A stretch of 64,000 bases of DNA from assembly GCA_004431415.1 (NCBI GenBank), contig QPMI01000518.1, forward strand, positions 1 to 64,000. The letters run 5' to 3'. The DNA is from Cyanophora paradoxa. Taxonomy: Eukaryota > Glaucocystophyceae > Cyanophorales > Cyanophoraceae. Each line of letters starts with the position of its first letter. Positions within the stretch are counted from its first letter, which is position 1. The notes beneath the pieces were generated by a model. That model worked only from the letters and a program-made list of their open reading frames with translations, ran no database searches and was not told where the DNA came from. Shown here piece by piece: positions 49,144 through 57,364 of this stretch. A program made the position numbers and the translations under genes.

Positions 49144-49575
49144 GTCTGTGACGCCTGTGACGGCTGTGACGCCTGTTTTCAGAAGTCTGTCATTTTTGAA
49201 AATTTTAAAAAGTTTGAAAGTAGGTGTCACAGGCGTCACAGGCGTCACACTCAATTAAATTAGGTGTCACAGCGAAATTGCAGACCATTTCCAGTAAGAC
49301 AACTTCGCATTTTCGGAAAGGTGGATTAATGGATAGTGTTTTGTAGGTGTCAGAGGTGTCACAAGACGGATTTCAGTAAGACAAGAATATATTTTTGAAT
49401 ATCTCAGTAAGAGAAAGAGATTCCATTTTTAATTGGGTGTGACGCCTGTGACGGCTGTGACGGCTGTTTTAAGAAGTCTGTCATTTTTGAAAATTTTAAA
49501 AAGTTTGAAAGTAGGCGTCACAGGCGTCACAGGCGTCACAGGCGTCACAGTCAATTAAAGAGGCGTCACAGTCAA
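49144..49575. repeat. Two long hairpins built from a 9-bp GTCACAGGC minisatellite
   Basis: Each copy has TGTGACGCCTGTGACGGCTG on the left, an AT-rich loop (TCATTTTTGAAAATTTTAAA within about 45 nt) and GTCACAGGCGTCACAGGCGT on the right, so arms pair. Copies span about 49144-49249 and 49437-49548, with extra units to 49575. TCAGTAAGA words recur around them. Confidence 0.85.
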
Positions 49576-49650
49576 TTAAATAGGTGTCACACCCGATTAT
49601 CTGACCATTTTCAGTAAGACCATCTGAAATTCTGAATTTCTCAGTGTCAA

Positions 49651-50052
49651 CTAACTCGGAAATCGCAATACTCTATGTTTCTCCGATTTCTCCAACCCTG
49701 AAAACACACCTGTTATTCTCTCATCTATCTCATGAGATACTCTCGTGGTTTTTCTCTCTGCTTCTAATCCACAACTGAATATATCAATCGCCAACATACC
49801 TTCATTTGAGTAACAATGAGCAGTGCAATGGCTCTCATCCAGCAGAAGAACCATTGCAAAACCAGGAGGAGAAATACCACCATCGAAAATCTCGCAATGC
49901 TTGTGAACTACTCGAATACCTTGCTCTTGAATAATAGTTTGCAAGAACTGCATTAACCACCTGGTTGTTGTCTCCAAGTCCTCCATTCCTACTGCTAATT
50001 GGGTTCTGAATTTGTAATCCAGCATCACATGGAAGCCTCGATGAGTATTCAT
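49651..50052 (-). CDS. Bacterial-type S-adenosylmethionine decarboxylase-like protein
   Basis: 133 residues, the usual size of the short prokaryotic (SpeH-type) pyruvoyl enzymes that make decarboxylated AdoMet for spermidine synthesis. The self-cleavage site Glu73-Ser74-His75 lies in LLLDESHCTAH; Ser becomes the pyruvoyl group in known enzymes. The catalytic His (79) and Cys (94, in DIFSCG) sit at +5 and +20 from that Ser, the same spacing as in characterised family members. The upstream GFAMVLLL strand also matches. The ATG at 50052 follows an AT-rich leader, and the stop falls close to the repeat zone. Family assignment is from motif recognition; activity is inferred. It differs from eukaryotic AdoMetDC, which is much longer, so acquisition from bacteria, phage or another virus is likely. 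Confidence 0.75.
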   Translation of the reverse strand: MNTHRGFHVMLDYKFRTQLAVGMEDLETTTRWLMQFLQTIIQEQGIRVVHKHCEIFDGGISPPGFAMVLLLDESHCTAHCYSNEGMLAIDIFSCGLEAERKTTRVSHEIDERITGVFSGLEKSEKHRVLRFPS

Positions 50053-50092
50053 TTATGAATAATTTAGAAAAATTAAAAACGCGAATGGTAGA

Positions 50093-50242
50093 ATGCGAAC
50101 CATCTTAGCAAGAGTGCTACCTTATGAGTTGGTGGATATCATTCTGCTGCACTACCACAAGACCTGTCCCAGCTGCTTTGACACATGCATAATCACAAAG
50201 GGAAAATGGGGAAAGATTCTCATTTCTCTCTCAAAGATCTAA
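50093..50242 (+). CDS. Possible 49-residue protein with F-box-like start
   Basis: Begins MRTILARVLPYELVDIIL, resembling the LP.E(L/I)..I core of F-box motifs, followed by a CPSCFDTC cysteine cluster and a basic end. It overlaps the zinc-ribbon gene tail-to-tail by four bases, a compact arrangement typical of the element. Too short to be sure it is translated. Confidence 0.3.
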   Translation: MRTILARVLPYELVDIILLHYHKTCPSCFDTCIITKGKWGKILISLSKI

Positions 50243-50511
50243 TCGAAATATAATACTACTGGTTTATCATCTATCACGATTCCTGATGTCGTCTTTTTTC
50301 TATATGCATGAGAGGATTTCTTGTTGCATTCTCTGCATCCACTTCCCCTTACATGATTAAATGGGTAGGTTTGCAGGATCTTGTTGCATTTAAGGCATCT
50401 AACAGAGACCTTCTCTTGTGCTTTCTTATAGACTGTCTCACTATAATCGAATTTAGCATCACCATGAACCATCATTGCAGATTCTATGAATTTCTTTGTT
50501 TTATCATCCAT
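50239..50511 (-). CDS. Small zinc-ribbon / treble-clef protein (DUF723-like)
   Basis: 90 residues. N-terminal helix with the pattern F.E.A..VHGD.KFDYS..VY (MVHGDAKFDYSETVY), then two Cys pairs, CLKCNK and CRECNKK, around a TYPFNHVRGSGC segment. This layout is known from small phage and giant-virus proteins and from DNA-binding modules attached to homing endonucleases. Likely a nucleic-acid-binding accessory protein. The start at 50511 is preceded on its strand by TATATATAGAGAGAGGG. Confidence 0.6.
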   Translation of the reverse strand: MDDKTKKFIESAMMVHGDAKFDYSETVYKKAQEKVSVRCLKCNKILQTYPFNHVRGSGCRECNKKSSHAYRKKTTSGIVIDDKPVVLYFD

Positions 50512-50727
50512 CCCTCTCTCTATATATACCTGAGATTTCTATGGAGCAGTATCCTGTCCGAAAATGGGGAAGTAGCGATTTGTGCCGTAATATTCTGCAT
50601 ATGTATTCTGTTTTGCAATAGCATCGGTTCTCTCAGCATAGAGAATGCATTTGTAGATACCAAACCTGGTGGCTCTCACCAAGAACTGGTAATCTTCAAG
50701 ACCGAAATTCACTCCATGATATATAAT

Positions 50728-51621
50728 TTATGGGGTTGGGTCATCAATCACATCTGGTTCCTGGTAAAACCCTGTTGTGAAGATATCTGCAACGTTTACC
50801 CCTCGAAGTGCCGAAACAGCTGCTATATCTGTCCTCAGTCCCATAATCATAGTATTGTAAACTCCAACCTCAGTTACAAACAAATCATAGGTAAATGTCA
50901 AATTGTTATAAACACAATATCCTCGACCGAAATGGTTTGATGCTTGAACAAAGAATAGGTAATTATGACCTGTTTGATTGTTGTTTGCTCTGCACATAGA
51001 TAGCATTGCTGTGGGAAGCGGAATATTTCTTCTTACTCGATCAGTTCCTGTTATAATAACCAATTCCGAATTTTCAAGAGTGACAGAGGAAGCAACATAG
51101 AAATGTAGAAAAGGTTGCTGTGCAACTGGTGTATAGAAACGTATTCGTTGGGGATTCTCTACATTTTGTTCAAGAGTATCTGGGACATCATTATACGAAA
51201 CTGATGAAGAGAGTTGTCCTGAAACACGACAACCACCACCAATAAATGCTCCTCCTGATCTCACAGTAACAGCAGCAGAATTCTTATCGAAATCGAGGGC
51301 TTTCAGATCAACACTGTAAGCATCAGGACCTCCATTAGTAGGTTGGAAGAAATTCGCATTTGAGACAAGGAGTCGAGTGGTTTTGACCACACCAGAATTC
51401 TTATCAGCTCTCAGTTCTTTAACTCGAATAATCGAATTTTTATCAAAGGAGTTACCATTGGAATTGGGTCTCTCTGTGGATTCTAAACCACGAACTTCAT
51501 CATTCACTTCATGCTGGCGAAAATGCATTGCAGGGGATCCAAGGGAATATATAGGCAGTTGAACTCGATTATATTCACCCATTGCTTCTTTTACTAAGAA
51601 GGAAAGAAAAATAATGTTCAT
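50728..51621 (-). CDS. Fibre/adhesin paralogue 1
   Basis: Up to 297 residues. The N-terminal half shares a module with the next two genes: SIIRVKELRADKN-G-V-TT-LLVSN, then AVTVRSGGAFIGGG. The C-terminal half (from about residue 165) is beta-rich but has no C1q signature, so the distal domain has been swapped. The ATG at 51621 overlaps the stop of the upstream 88-residue gene as ATGA; an internal ATG at 51582 (MGEYNRVQLP) is an alternative. Predicted structural protein, probably a trimeric host-binding fibre. Confidence 0.6.
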   Translation of the reverse strand: MNIIFLSFLVKEAMGEYNRVQLPIYSLGSPAMHFRQHEVNDEVRGLESTERPNSNGNSFDKNSIIRVKELRADKNSGVVKTTRLLVSNANFFQPTNGGPDAYSVDLKALDFDKNSAAVTVRSGGAFIGGGCRVSGQLSSSVSYNDVPDTLEQNVENPQRIRFYTPVAQQPFLHFYVASSVTLENSELVIITGTDRVRRNIPLPTAMLSMCRANNNQTGHNYLFFVQASNHFGRGYCVYNNLTFTYDLFVTEVGVYNTMIMGLRTDIAAVSALRGVNVADIFTTGFYQEPDVIDDPTP

Positions 51622-51884
51622 TGCTCTTCTGTGACATTGTTATACTCGATGCCTTTCTTTACAGTTCCCCTTTGGAATGCCTGTAATACAATGGCTTCCT
51701 TTGAGGTTGGTATCTGAACTCCTGCTGAAATACAAGAGTGGATCTCTTTCTGAACAATCTCATCAATTGCAATTCTTGCCCTGTTGTGAACCACATTATC
51801 AATCCAATCCTGAACAGAAGCAGCGCAATATTCCATTCCCAACTTCTCAATATCAGATAGAACTACTTGGTATATATTTGACAT
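51618..51884 (-). CDS. Conserved-looking 88-residue protein
   Basis: Helical protein (YCAASVQDWIDNVVHNRARI, then IPTSKEAIVLQAF). Similar small proteins sit beside tail-fibre genes in phages, but I cannot name a family. It lies between fibre genes and overlaps the next one by ATGA. The start is preceded by CTCTATTAAGTAGAG, part of a motif shared with other genes of the element. Confidence 0.5.
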   Translation of the reverse strand: MSNIYQVVLSDIEKLGMEYCAASVQDWIDNVVHNRARIAIDEIVQKEIHSCISAGVQIPTSKEAIVLQAFQRGTVKKGIEYNNVTEEQ

Positions 51885-51905
51885 CTCTACTTAATAGAGA
51901 GAAAA

Positions 51906-52925
51906 TTATGTGATACTTAGAAGTTCACCTGTGAAAAGTGTTCTACTTGAATAACTACCTGTGGAACCTGTGACAAGTGTTACATACTCACCAGCAGGAA
52001 CATTGATAATTGCACTGAGAGTAAGAGGTTTGGTTGTGATAGTGGAATTAGCTTCTACTGAAATGTTAACTCCATTGGGTAAAAGATTATTTTTCAGAAA
52101 ACTAAGACTTATTGCAGCACTTGTTGTTGAATTGGTATATGCTGTAAATCTATAATCACCTGCAACAAGAGCTGTAAACCTTCCATTAGTAACATCGAAT
52201 GACCCTGTATTATTTATCAAAACGGTTGTCCAATTGATCAGAGCGGCTGCACTTGTAGCAACATGAGTATATCCAAGTTGAACAGAAAATCGTGGCTGAG
52301 AAACATATTTTAAATAGCTTGAATTCAGAGTCAAACGATTGGCTTCCAGTGTTGCAAAAAGATCACTGTTACGTTTTAACAGCAGATTAACATCTGCTCC
52401 TGTATCTATTTCAGGAGTGACCACCTTGGTTGATGCTGTTATTATTGATTCTGTGGAATTGGGAATACTAATTCCAGCATTTGCTGTTACCAATCCTGTA
52501 AATGTGCTTGTTCCTGTTATGCTTACTTGATTGGCTGTAAGGGTTCCATCAATCCTTGCCCCATCTCCAATATAAGCGCCTCCACTTCTTACTACAAGAG
52601 CTGAGTTATTGATGGTGTTGTCAAAGGTAACAATCTTTGGTGTGGTGAACCCTCCCACATCATCATAAATTGCTGAATCTGATACAATCTGACCTGATTG
52701 AACTTGGTTCTTGTTTGAGACTATTAGACCTGTGGTTCTCACCTTGCCTGCATTTCGATCACATCGAATTTCTTTGCATCTGATCACAGAATGTTGAGAG
52801 AATGAATCGGCTCCTGTGGTCTCTGTGCAAATGAAACCTGGGGTAGCATCTGTTACTGTATGGTTGAGTTGATGCAATTTCGGCGCTGCATAACAGAAAA
52901 CAGGAACAGCTATTTGTGTAGACAT
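51906..52925 (-). CDS. Fibre/adhesin paralogue 2 with C1q-like head
   Basis: 339 residues. The N-terminal shared module runs roughly residues 35-150 (SVIRCKEIRCDRNAGKVRTT, SALVVRSGGAYIGDGARIDG). A stalk with NQVSITGTSTFTGLVTANAG follows. The last ~130 residues fold as a C1q/TNF-like jelly roll (TTVLINNTGSFDVTNGRFTA, GDYRFTAYTNST, PAGEYVTLVTG). Such heads form trimers and bind ligands. The ATG at 52925 follows TATAATATAAAGA. Expected on the virion surface. Confidence 0.65.
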   Translation of the reverse strand: MSTQIAVPVFCYAAPKLHQLNHTVTDATPGFICTETTGADSFSQHSVIRCKEIRCDRNAGKVRTTGLIVSNKNQVQSGQIVSDSAIYDDVGGFTTPKIVTFDNTINNSALVVRSGGAYIGDGARIDGTLTANQVSITGTSTFTGLVTANAGISIPNSTESIITASTKVVTPEIDTGADVNLLLKRNSDLFATLEANRLTLNSSYLKYVSQPRFSVQLGYTHVATSAAALINWTTVLINNTGSFDVTNGRFTALVAGDYRFTAYTNSTTSAAISLSFLKNNLLPNGVNISVEANSTITTKPLTLSAIINVPAGEYVTLVTGSTGSYSSRTLFTGELLSIT

Positions 52926-52947
52926 TCTTTATATTATACAAACAATA

Positions 52948-54006
52948 TTATGTAGCACTTACCAGGTAAACCAACAAGATGTGATTGTTTGGAAAGTCAA
53001 TACTACCTAACATACAGTAAATTTGAAGACTGTCTCCCATGGTGAGGGTAATAAGAGCTTCGTAGCACATCTGATTCCTGCTTGATTGACTTGCATATGA
53101 AAGAATCAGATTTGTATTGTTTCCGTTTATTCTTAGTCCAATCTGGGAGGCAGTTGCAGTAATGTCTTCCGTAATTGTAAAATAGACCCTATAAACTCCT
53201 GAAACAGGGGCTGTAAATGTTGCTGGATACAGTTTGTCAAAATGACCCTCATTATTCACAAGATATGTTCCAACTGGAAAAGAAAGTGTTGGGGTGCCGG
53301 AACTAACACTTGTTCCAAAAATCTGAGCGTTTGCTTGTTGTCCTGAAATACACATTCTTGGGCAATAGCTGCGTTTAAGACCACTGTTTGTTGGAAATGT
53401 GATTGCTTTCAGATCTGTTATTGTCTTTTCGAGAGTGAAAATGATATCTCCGTTTCGTTTATAATTCACATTTGCATCTGTCCCATTATCCATCTCAGGT
53501 GCATTAACTCTTGTAGTAGCTATTCGAGTAACATAGTTAACATCTCCTGAGAGACCACCATTAAAGGTCATCAATCCTGTGAATACACTTGTCCCACTCA
53601 CATTTAATTGGTTTGCTGTAACAGTTCCTGCTACATTTGCTCCATCTCCAATGTAGGCTCCTCCACTCTTGACTACAAGAGCAGAATTATTACTTGTGTT
53701 ACCAAAAGTAACTATCTGAGCTGTGGTAAATCCACCCACATTATCATATATTGCTGAATCGGGGACTACTTGACCCGCTTGAACTTGATTTTTATTCGAG
53801 ATAATAATTCCTGTGGTTCTTATCTTGCCTCCATTTCGATCACAACGAATTTCTTTGACTCTAAGTATATTGTTCTCAGTGAAAGAGGTAATGCTTGTAG
53901 TTTCAGTGCATATATTCCCGGGTGTAGAGTCGACTACTTCATGAGAGGTGCTATGGAGTGATTTGGCTGCAAGTTCATAGTTTGGGATTTCTAAAAGGGA
54001 GGTCAT
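52948..54006 (-). CDS. Fibre/adhesin paralogue 3 with C1q-like head
   Basis: Starts at ATG 54006 (MTSLLEIPNYELAAKSLHST), not at the upstream TTG: the ATG is preceded by TAATTATAAAG, matching sister genes, and leaves a 19-nt gap to the previous stop. The N-terminal shared module is about 60% alike to paralogue 2 by eye (NILRVKEIRCDRNGGKIRTT, SALVVKSGGAYIGDGANVAG). The head has the C1q pattern (PATFTAPVSGVYRVYFTI, then MGDSLQIYCMLG). Likely the product of a tandem duplication with paralogue 2. Confidence 0.65.
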   Translation of the reverse strand: MTSLLEIPNYELAAKSLHSTSHEVVDSTPGNICTETTSITSFTENNILRVKEIRCDRNGGKIRTTGIIISNKNQVQAGQVVPDSAIYDNVGGFTTAQIVTFGNTSNNSALVVKSGGAYIGDGANVAGTVTANQLNVSGTSVFTGLMTFNGGLSGDVNYVTRIATTRVNAPEMDNGTDANVNYKRNGDIIFTLEKTITDLKAITFPTNSGLKRSYCPRMCISGQQANAQIFGTSVSSGTPTLSFPVGTYLVNNEGHFDKLYPATFTAPVSGVYRVYFTITEDITATASQIGLRINGNNTNLILSYASQSSRNQMCYEALITLTMGDSLQIYCMLGSIDFPNNHILLVYLVSAT

Positions 54007-54025
54007 CTTTATAATTACGAAATAG

Positions 54026-57000
54026 TTAAATTGCGACAGCAATGTAATGAATTGTAACTGGAAATCCTGGTCTGTCAAAAGAACTTAATGGAACTATGTC
54101 AAGCTCACAAGTGAAATAGCTACTGTAAACTTGTTTAAGCCTAACATACATTCGATAGTAGTAGGCTGTCTCATTGTGTTGTATACCAGTTGTTACAATA
54201 GGAGGGTTAGCAAAGCTGCTGTTGAAATTAATAGTGAGGTTAAACCTATGGTCAGGATTTGCCCAAAGATAAGGAGTAGTGTAAACATACGTTCCTGCTT
54301 GGATTTTCCCATTAAAATATGCATTGAGTTGACTGGAAAGATCTGCCTCTGTAATACATCGACTGATGGTCGCATTATTTGAGGGGTTCATAGCATAGAA
54401 ATTTCTTGCATAGGCATTTCCACGAACAAGTAAGGTTTTATCAAAGTAATTCTGCGAATTGTGGAAGAACCATGTTTCTTCAAACATAGGTCCTGCTGGT
54501 TCTACAATCTGACCTGATCCTACATACATTGTGTTGTTGGCTCTGATTGTGGTGGCTGTGAAAGGATCGAGGGTGGGTTTATTGGTCAGGTCATTGTAGT
54601 TGCCCGAAAATAAAGCGGGTTTGTTATAGATATCTGTATTCCAATCATGAGTATGTGCAAAATCTGTAATATCTGCTTTGACATGAGTGTGAGCAAAATC
54701 TGTAATCTCACTCTTGACATGAGTGTGTGCAAAATCTGTAATCTCACTCTTGACATGAGTGTGTGCAAAATCTGTAATCTGTGACTTTGTGTGAGTGTGT
54801 GCGAAATCTGTGATTTCAGATTTAAAATGAGTGTGAGCGAAATTCGTAATATCTGCTCTTGTGTGGGTGTGTGCAAAATCTGTTATCTGGGATTTTGTGT
54901 GAGTGTGTGCAAAATCTGTGATCTCTGCTCTTGTGTGGGTATGTGCTCGATTATTCAGATCAAGGAAGCTACCTGAATATGCAACAGGGTGTAGATTAGA
55001 TGGGGTGGGTTTATTAATGAGATCATTATAATCTCCTGTGAAAGATATGATTTTCAGTTCACCCCTTCCAACATAATCAGAAGGGAGGTCAATCTTAATG
55101 GGCATGATAGCTGGATCATCAGGGATCTCATACTCACCTCCTGGGTGAACCACAGGGAATGTTTGATTGCTTTCAGTGTGAACAAAGAAGTTGCATGCTG
55201 TTACTGTTCCATCAATTACCCCACCTGTGAGAGGGAGGTAATCTCCTGTCACACCAATATTGATACCTGCAATGATTGTATTTAGTTCGGTTTCATCTAT
55301 GTAGTTTTGGGCTTGAAGGTAATCCTCTGTAACCACTCTTGATATAGTTTCATTGTGAATATTTTTTGCAGCCATTCTTTGATTAGCTTCCAGAACCCCA
55401 CCATAATTCGTTTTTATCCATGCAAGTTCTGCCCTTCCATAATTATCATTTGCAGTTCCCACTATGGGAATGTAGGAGTATTTATCTCGACTGAAAACTA
55501 TCATTGGTCTTGATCCATCCAGACTGCTCACATCTGCAACATGAACCTGTATAGCTGCATTGTAATTTTGGTAGGTTGCTGGGTCTGTTGGAACTCTAAA
55601 AGTATCTGTGGGTATGTCAACCTCCATGTAGCTTGACACAAAGATATTTGGTATGGTTGCTCCTGGTTCTGGTGGTGGATTATAAGAGCCTGGTAATGTT
55701 CTAATATGAAGTGGTCCTCTCATAGCTGAATTTGCAAGTGTCCCTTCCACATGAACATAGTGGTGATTCAAAAAGATCCTTTCAGGGACATTGCAAGTCT
55801 GGTAAAGAGAAACTCCCAGAGTAGCAAGAGGCTCTACTTTTGCGAATTCTGGTTGGTCATTGATCTCATCCCAAGTATGTTCATGTTTGCTTGGTGGGAA
55901 CTCAGTTGGAATCCCATCAATTTCTCCCCAATCATGCCTGTGATCCTCTGGTGGAAACTTTTCAGGTTTGCCCAAGATCTCATCCCAATCATGATTGTGA
56001 TCCTCTGGTGGAAATCTTGCTGGTTTGTTATTGATCTGCTCCCAATCTGGGAAGAACTCCCAAATCTCTGGGCGAAATCCATCTGGTAATAATTCTTCAT
56101 GGGGTTCATATGGTTGCTCATAATCAACAACTGGTGGTTCGAGACCATCTGCTAAATATTCCTCATGGGGTTCATAATTCTGCTCATATTCATACTCTTG
56201 TGGATCTAAACCATCTGGTAAATACTCTTCCTCATTGGGATCATATTGATCATATTCATACTCTTGTGGGTCGAAACCATCAGGTAGGTATTCCTCCTCA
56301 TCTGGAACGAATTGGTATTCGTCAAGCTCCAAAATATCAATTTCAGGAGGTAAATATTGCTCATCAATTTGCTTTCTTGGTTCAATTATAGGTTTATTTC
56401 GAACCTGCTCCCAACTCACAATGTGTTGACCAAAAGGAACTGTCTCATCTGCTGTGTATTCTCTTCCTGGTTGCTTTTTGGGTGTTAAATCTGGTGGATC
56501 CCATGGTAGTGGGAAGGGAACTGGGACAGGTCCATAATACTCAAAGATCTCTCTTATGGTCTTCTCACTTACAAGTTTCTCTCCATTTGCATAGACATTG
56601 CTTCCATGGATATTTCGCCATTGTCTGGTTCTAATACCAAGATCTTTGGTGTTTGTCACCAAAGGTAAAAGGTGCCTATCCATTTCGACAAGGTCTGGGT
56701 GTAAATGAACTGTTACTGGTTGAGTGGGGCTACTGTTGACAGTGATAGACGCCTTATTCTTTGCTGTATCACCAGGTAGTTGGAAACCGAATTGCGCATT
56801 AGAAGCCGAATTCGCCACAATATCTCGTGGATAAACATTGTTAGTGAACTCGATTTTGTTGGTTTCTCCATGGGGGCTATCTGTAATATTTCGGGAATTT
56901 GTGCAATTGCATTTGATCCTTCATTATAGATTCTCAAACCACTCTGATGCCCACCCTTCTCATTTTGAACATTGAATATTAACCTACCACTATCGAATCG

Positions 57001-57315
57001 AGTTGGAATATCTGGATGGGTTCCACTGGTTTTCAGTTTTCTTGGTCTGCTCCTGGTTGCTTTAATCTGGGCTACTTGATTCGATTTCACATTCCCCATG
57101 CTGAAAGCAACACTCACATCCTCCTTTTCGGGATCCATTTCGTTTATTGAAAGTGCATGCTCTCTTGGGTGAGTCTTTGAGGGTTCATCTGCACTGTGAT
57201 CAATTGAGATTGACCCTCTGGCTGTCAAGTTATCGAAATTCACATGTTTGTTATCTGCCTTCCCTCTTCCTGATGAGGGAATGGTTTGAAGGTTTGCTGG
57301 GTAATTGAAACTCAT
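54026..57315 (-). CDS. Giant fibre with HxH repeats and H-type-lectin-like tip (one frameshift)
   Basis: Two frames make one protein of roughly 1,070 residues. The first (from ATG 57315) is coding to LRIYNEGSNAIAQIPEILQ; the second runs from just after the C5 run at 56872-56876 to 54026, with only a GTG at 56818 as possible start. Order: N-terminal region, IRTRQWRNIHGSNVYANGE (a motif frequent in phage tail fibres), acidic repeats PDGLDPQEYEYEQ.. (about 56090-56330), three to four WDEI-KP-FPPEDHNH units (about 55850-56050), and nine 12-residue units ITDFAHTHTKSQ (36-bp period, 54651-54960). The tip reads RFNLTINFNSSFANPPIV, like H-type lectins. His-x-His pairs in trimeric phage fibres bind metal; the same is inferred here. 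Confidence 0.65.
54651..54960. repeat. 36-bp tandem repeat encoding DFAHTH units
   Basis: Nine in-register units starting every 36 bp (54651, 54687, 54723 and so on), each encoding a 12-residue ITDFAHTH(T/V)K(S/A)(Q/E/D) block of the giant fibre. Confidence 0.9.
56872..56876. other. Frameshift site in the giant fibre gene
   Basis: Run of five C on the coding strand (G on plus). Coding quality passes from one frame to the -1 frame exactly here. One extra C, or a -1 ribosomal slip, would reconnect them. Confidence 0.6.
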
Positions 57316-57364
57316 CCCTGTTTACTCTACTTATAGAGATTTATTAAATTTGAGTTAAGTAAAG
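57316..57364. promoter_or_regulatory. 49-bp bidirectional promoter between fibre and patatin genes
   Basis: Separates divergent ATGs at 57315 (-) and 57365 (+). Contains the near-palindrome CTCTACTTATAGAG (reverse: CTCTATAAGTAGAG), also found before the 51884 start. GTTAAGTAAAG directly precedes the patatin ATG. Confidence 0.5.

Noticed and set aside
48781-49575. CRISPR-like repeat-spacer array
   Set aside because: Repeats vary in length and sequence, spacers are not unique, and there are no cas genes in a eukaryotic context.
50308-50940. 210-codon plus-strand frame
   Set aside because: Runs antisense to the zinc-ribbon gene and fibre paralogue 1; no start context or domain.
54131-54976. 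Plus-strand frames over the fibre repeats
   Set aside because: Cys/Ser/Ile-rich antisense shadows of the DFAHTH repeat.
50728-57315. Major or minor capsid protein
   Set aside because: Beta-rich proteins with C1q or lectin heads and fibre repeats; no double-jelly-roll signature or expected neighbours (ATPase, protease).
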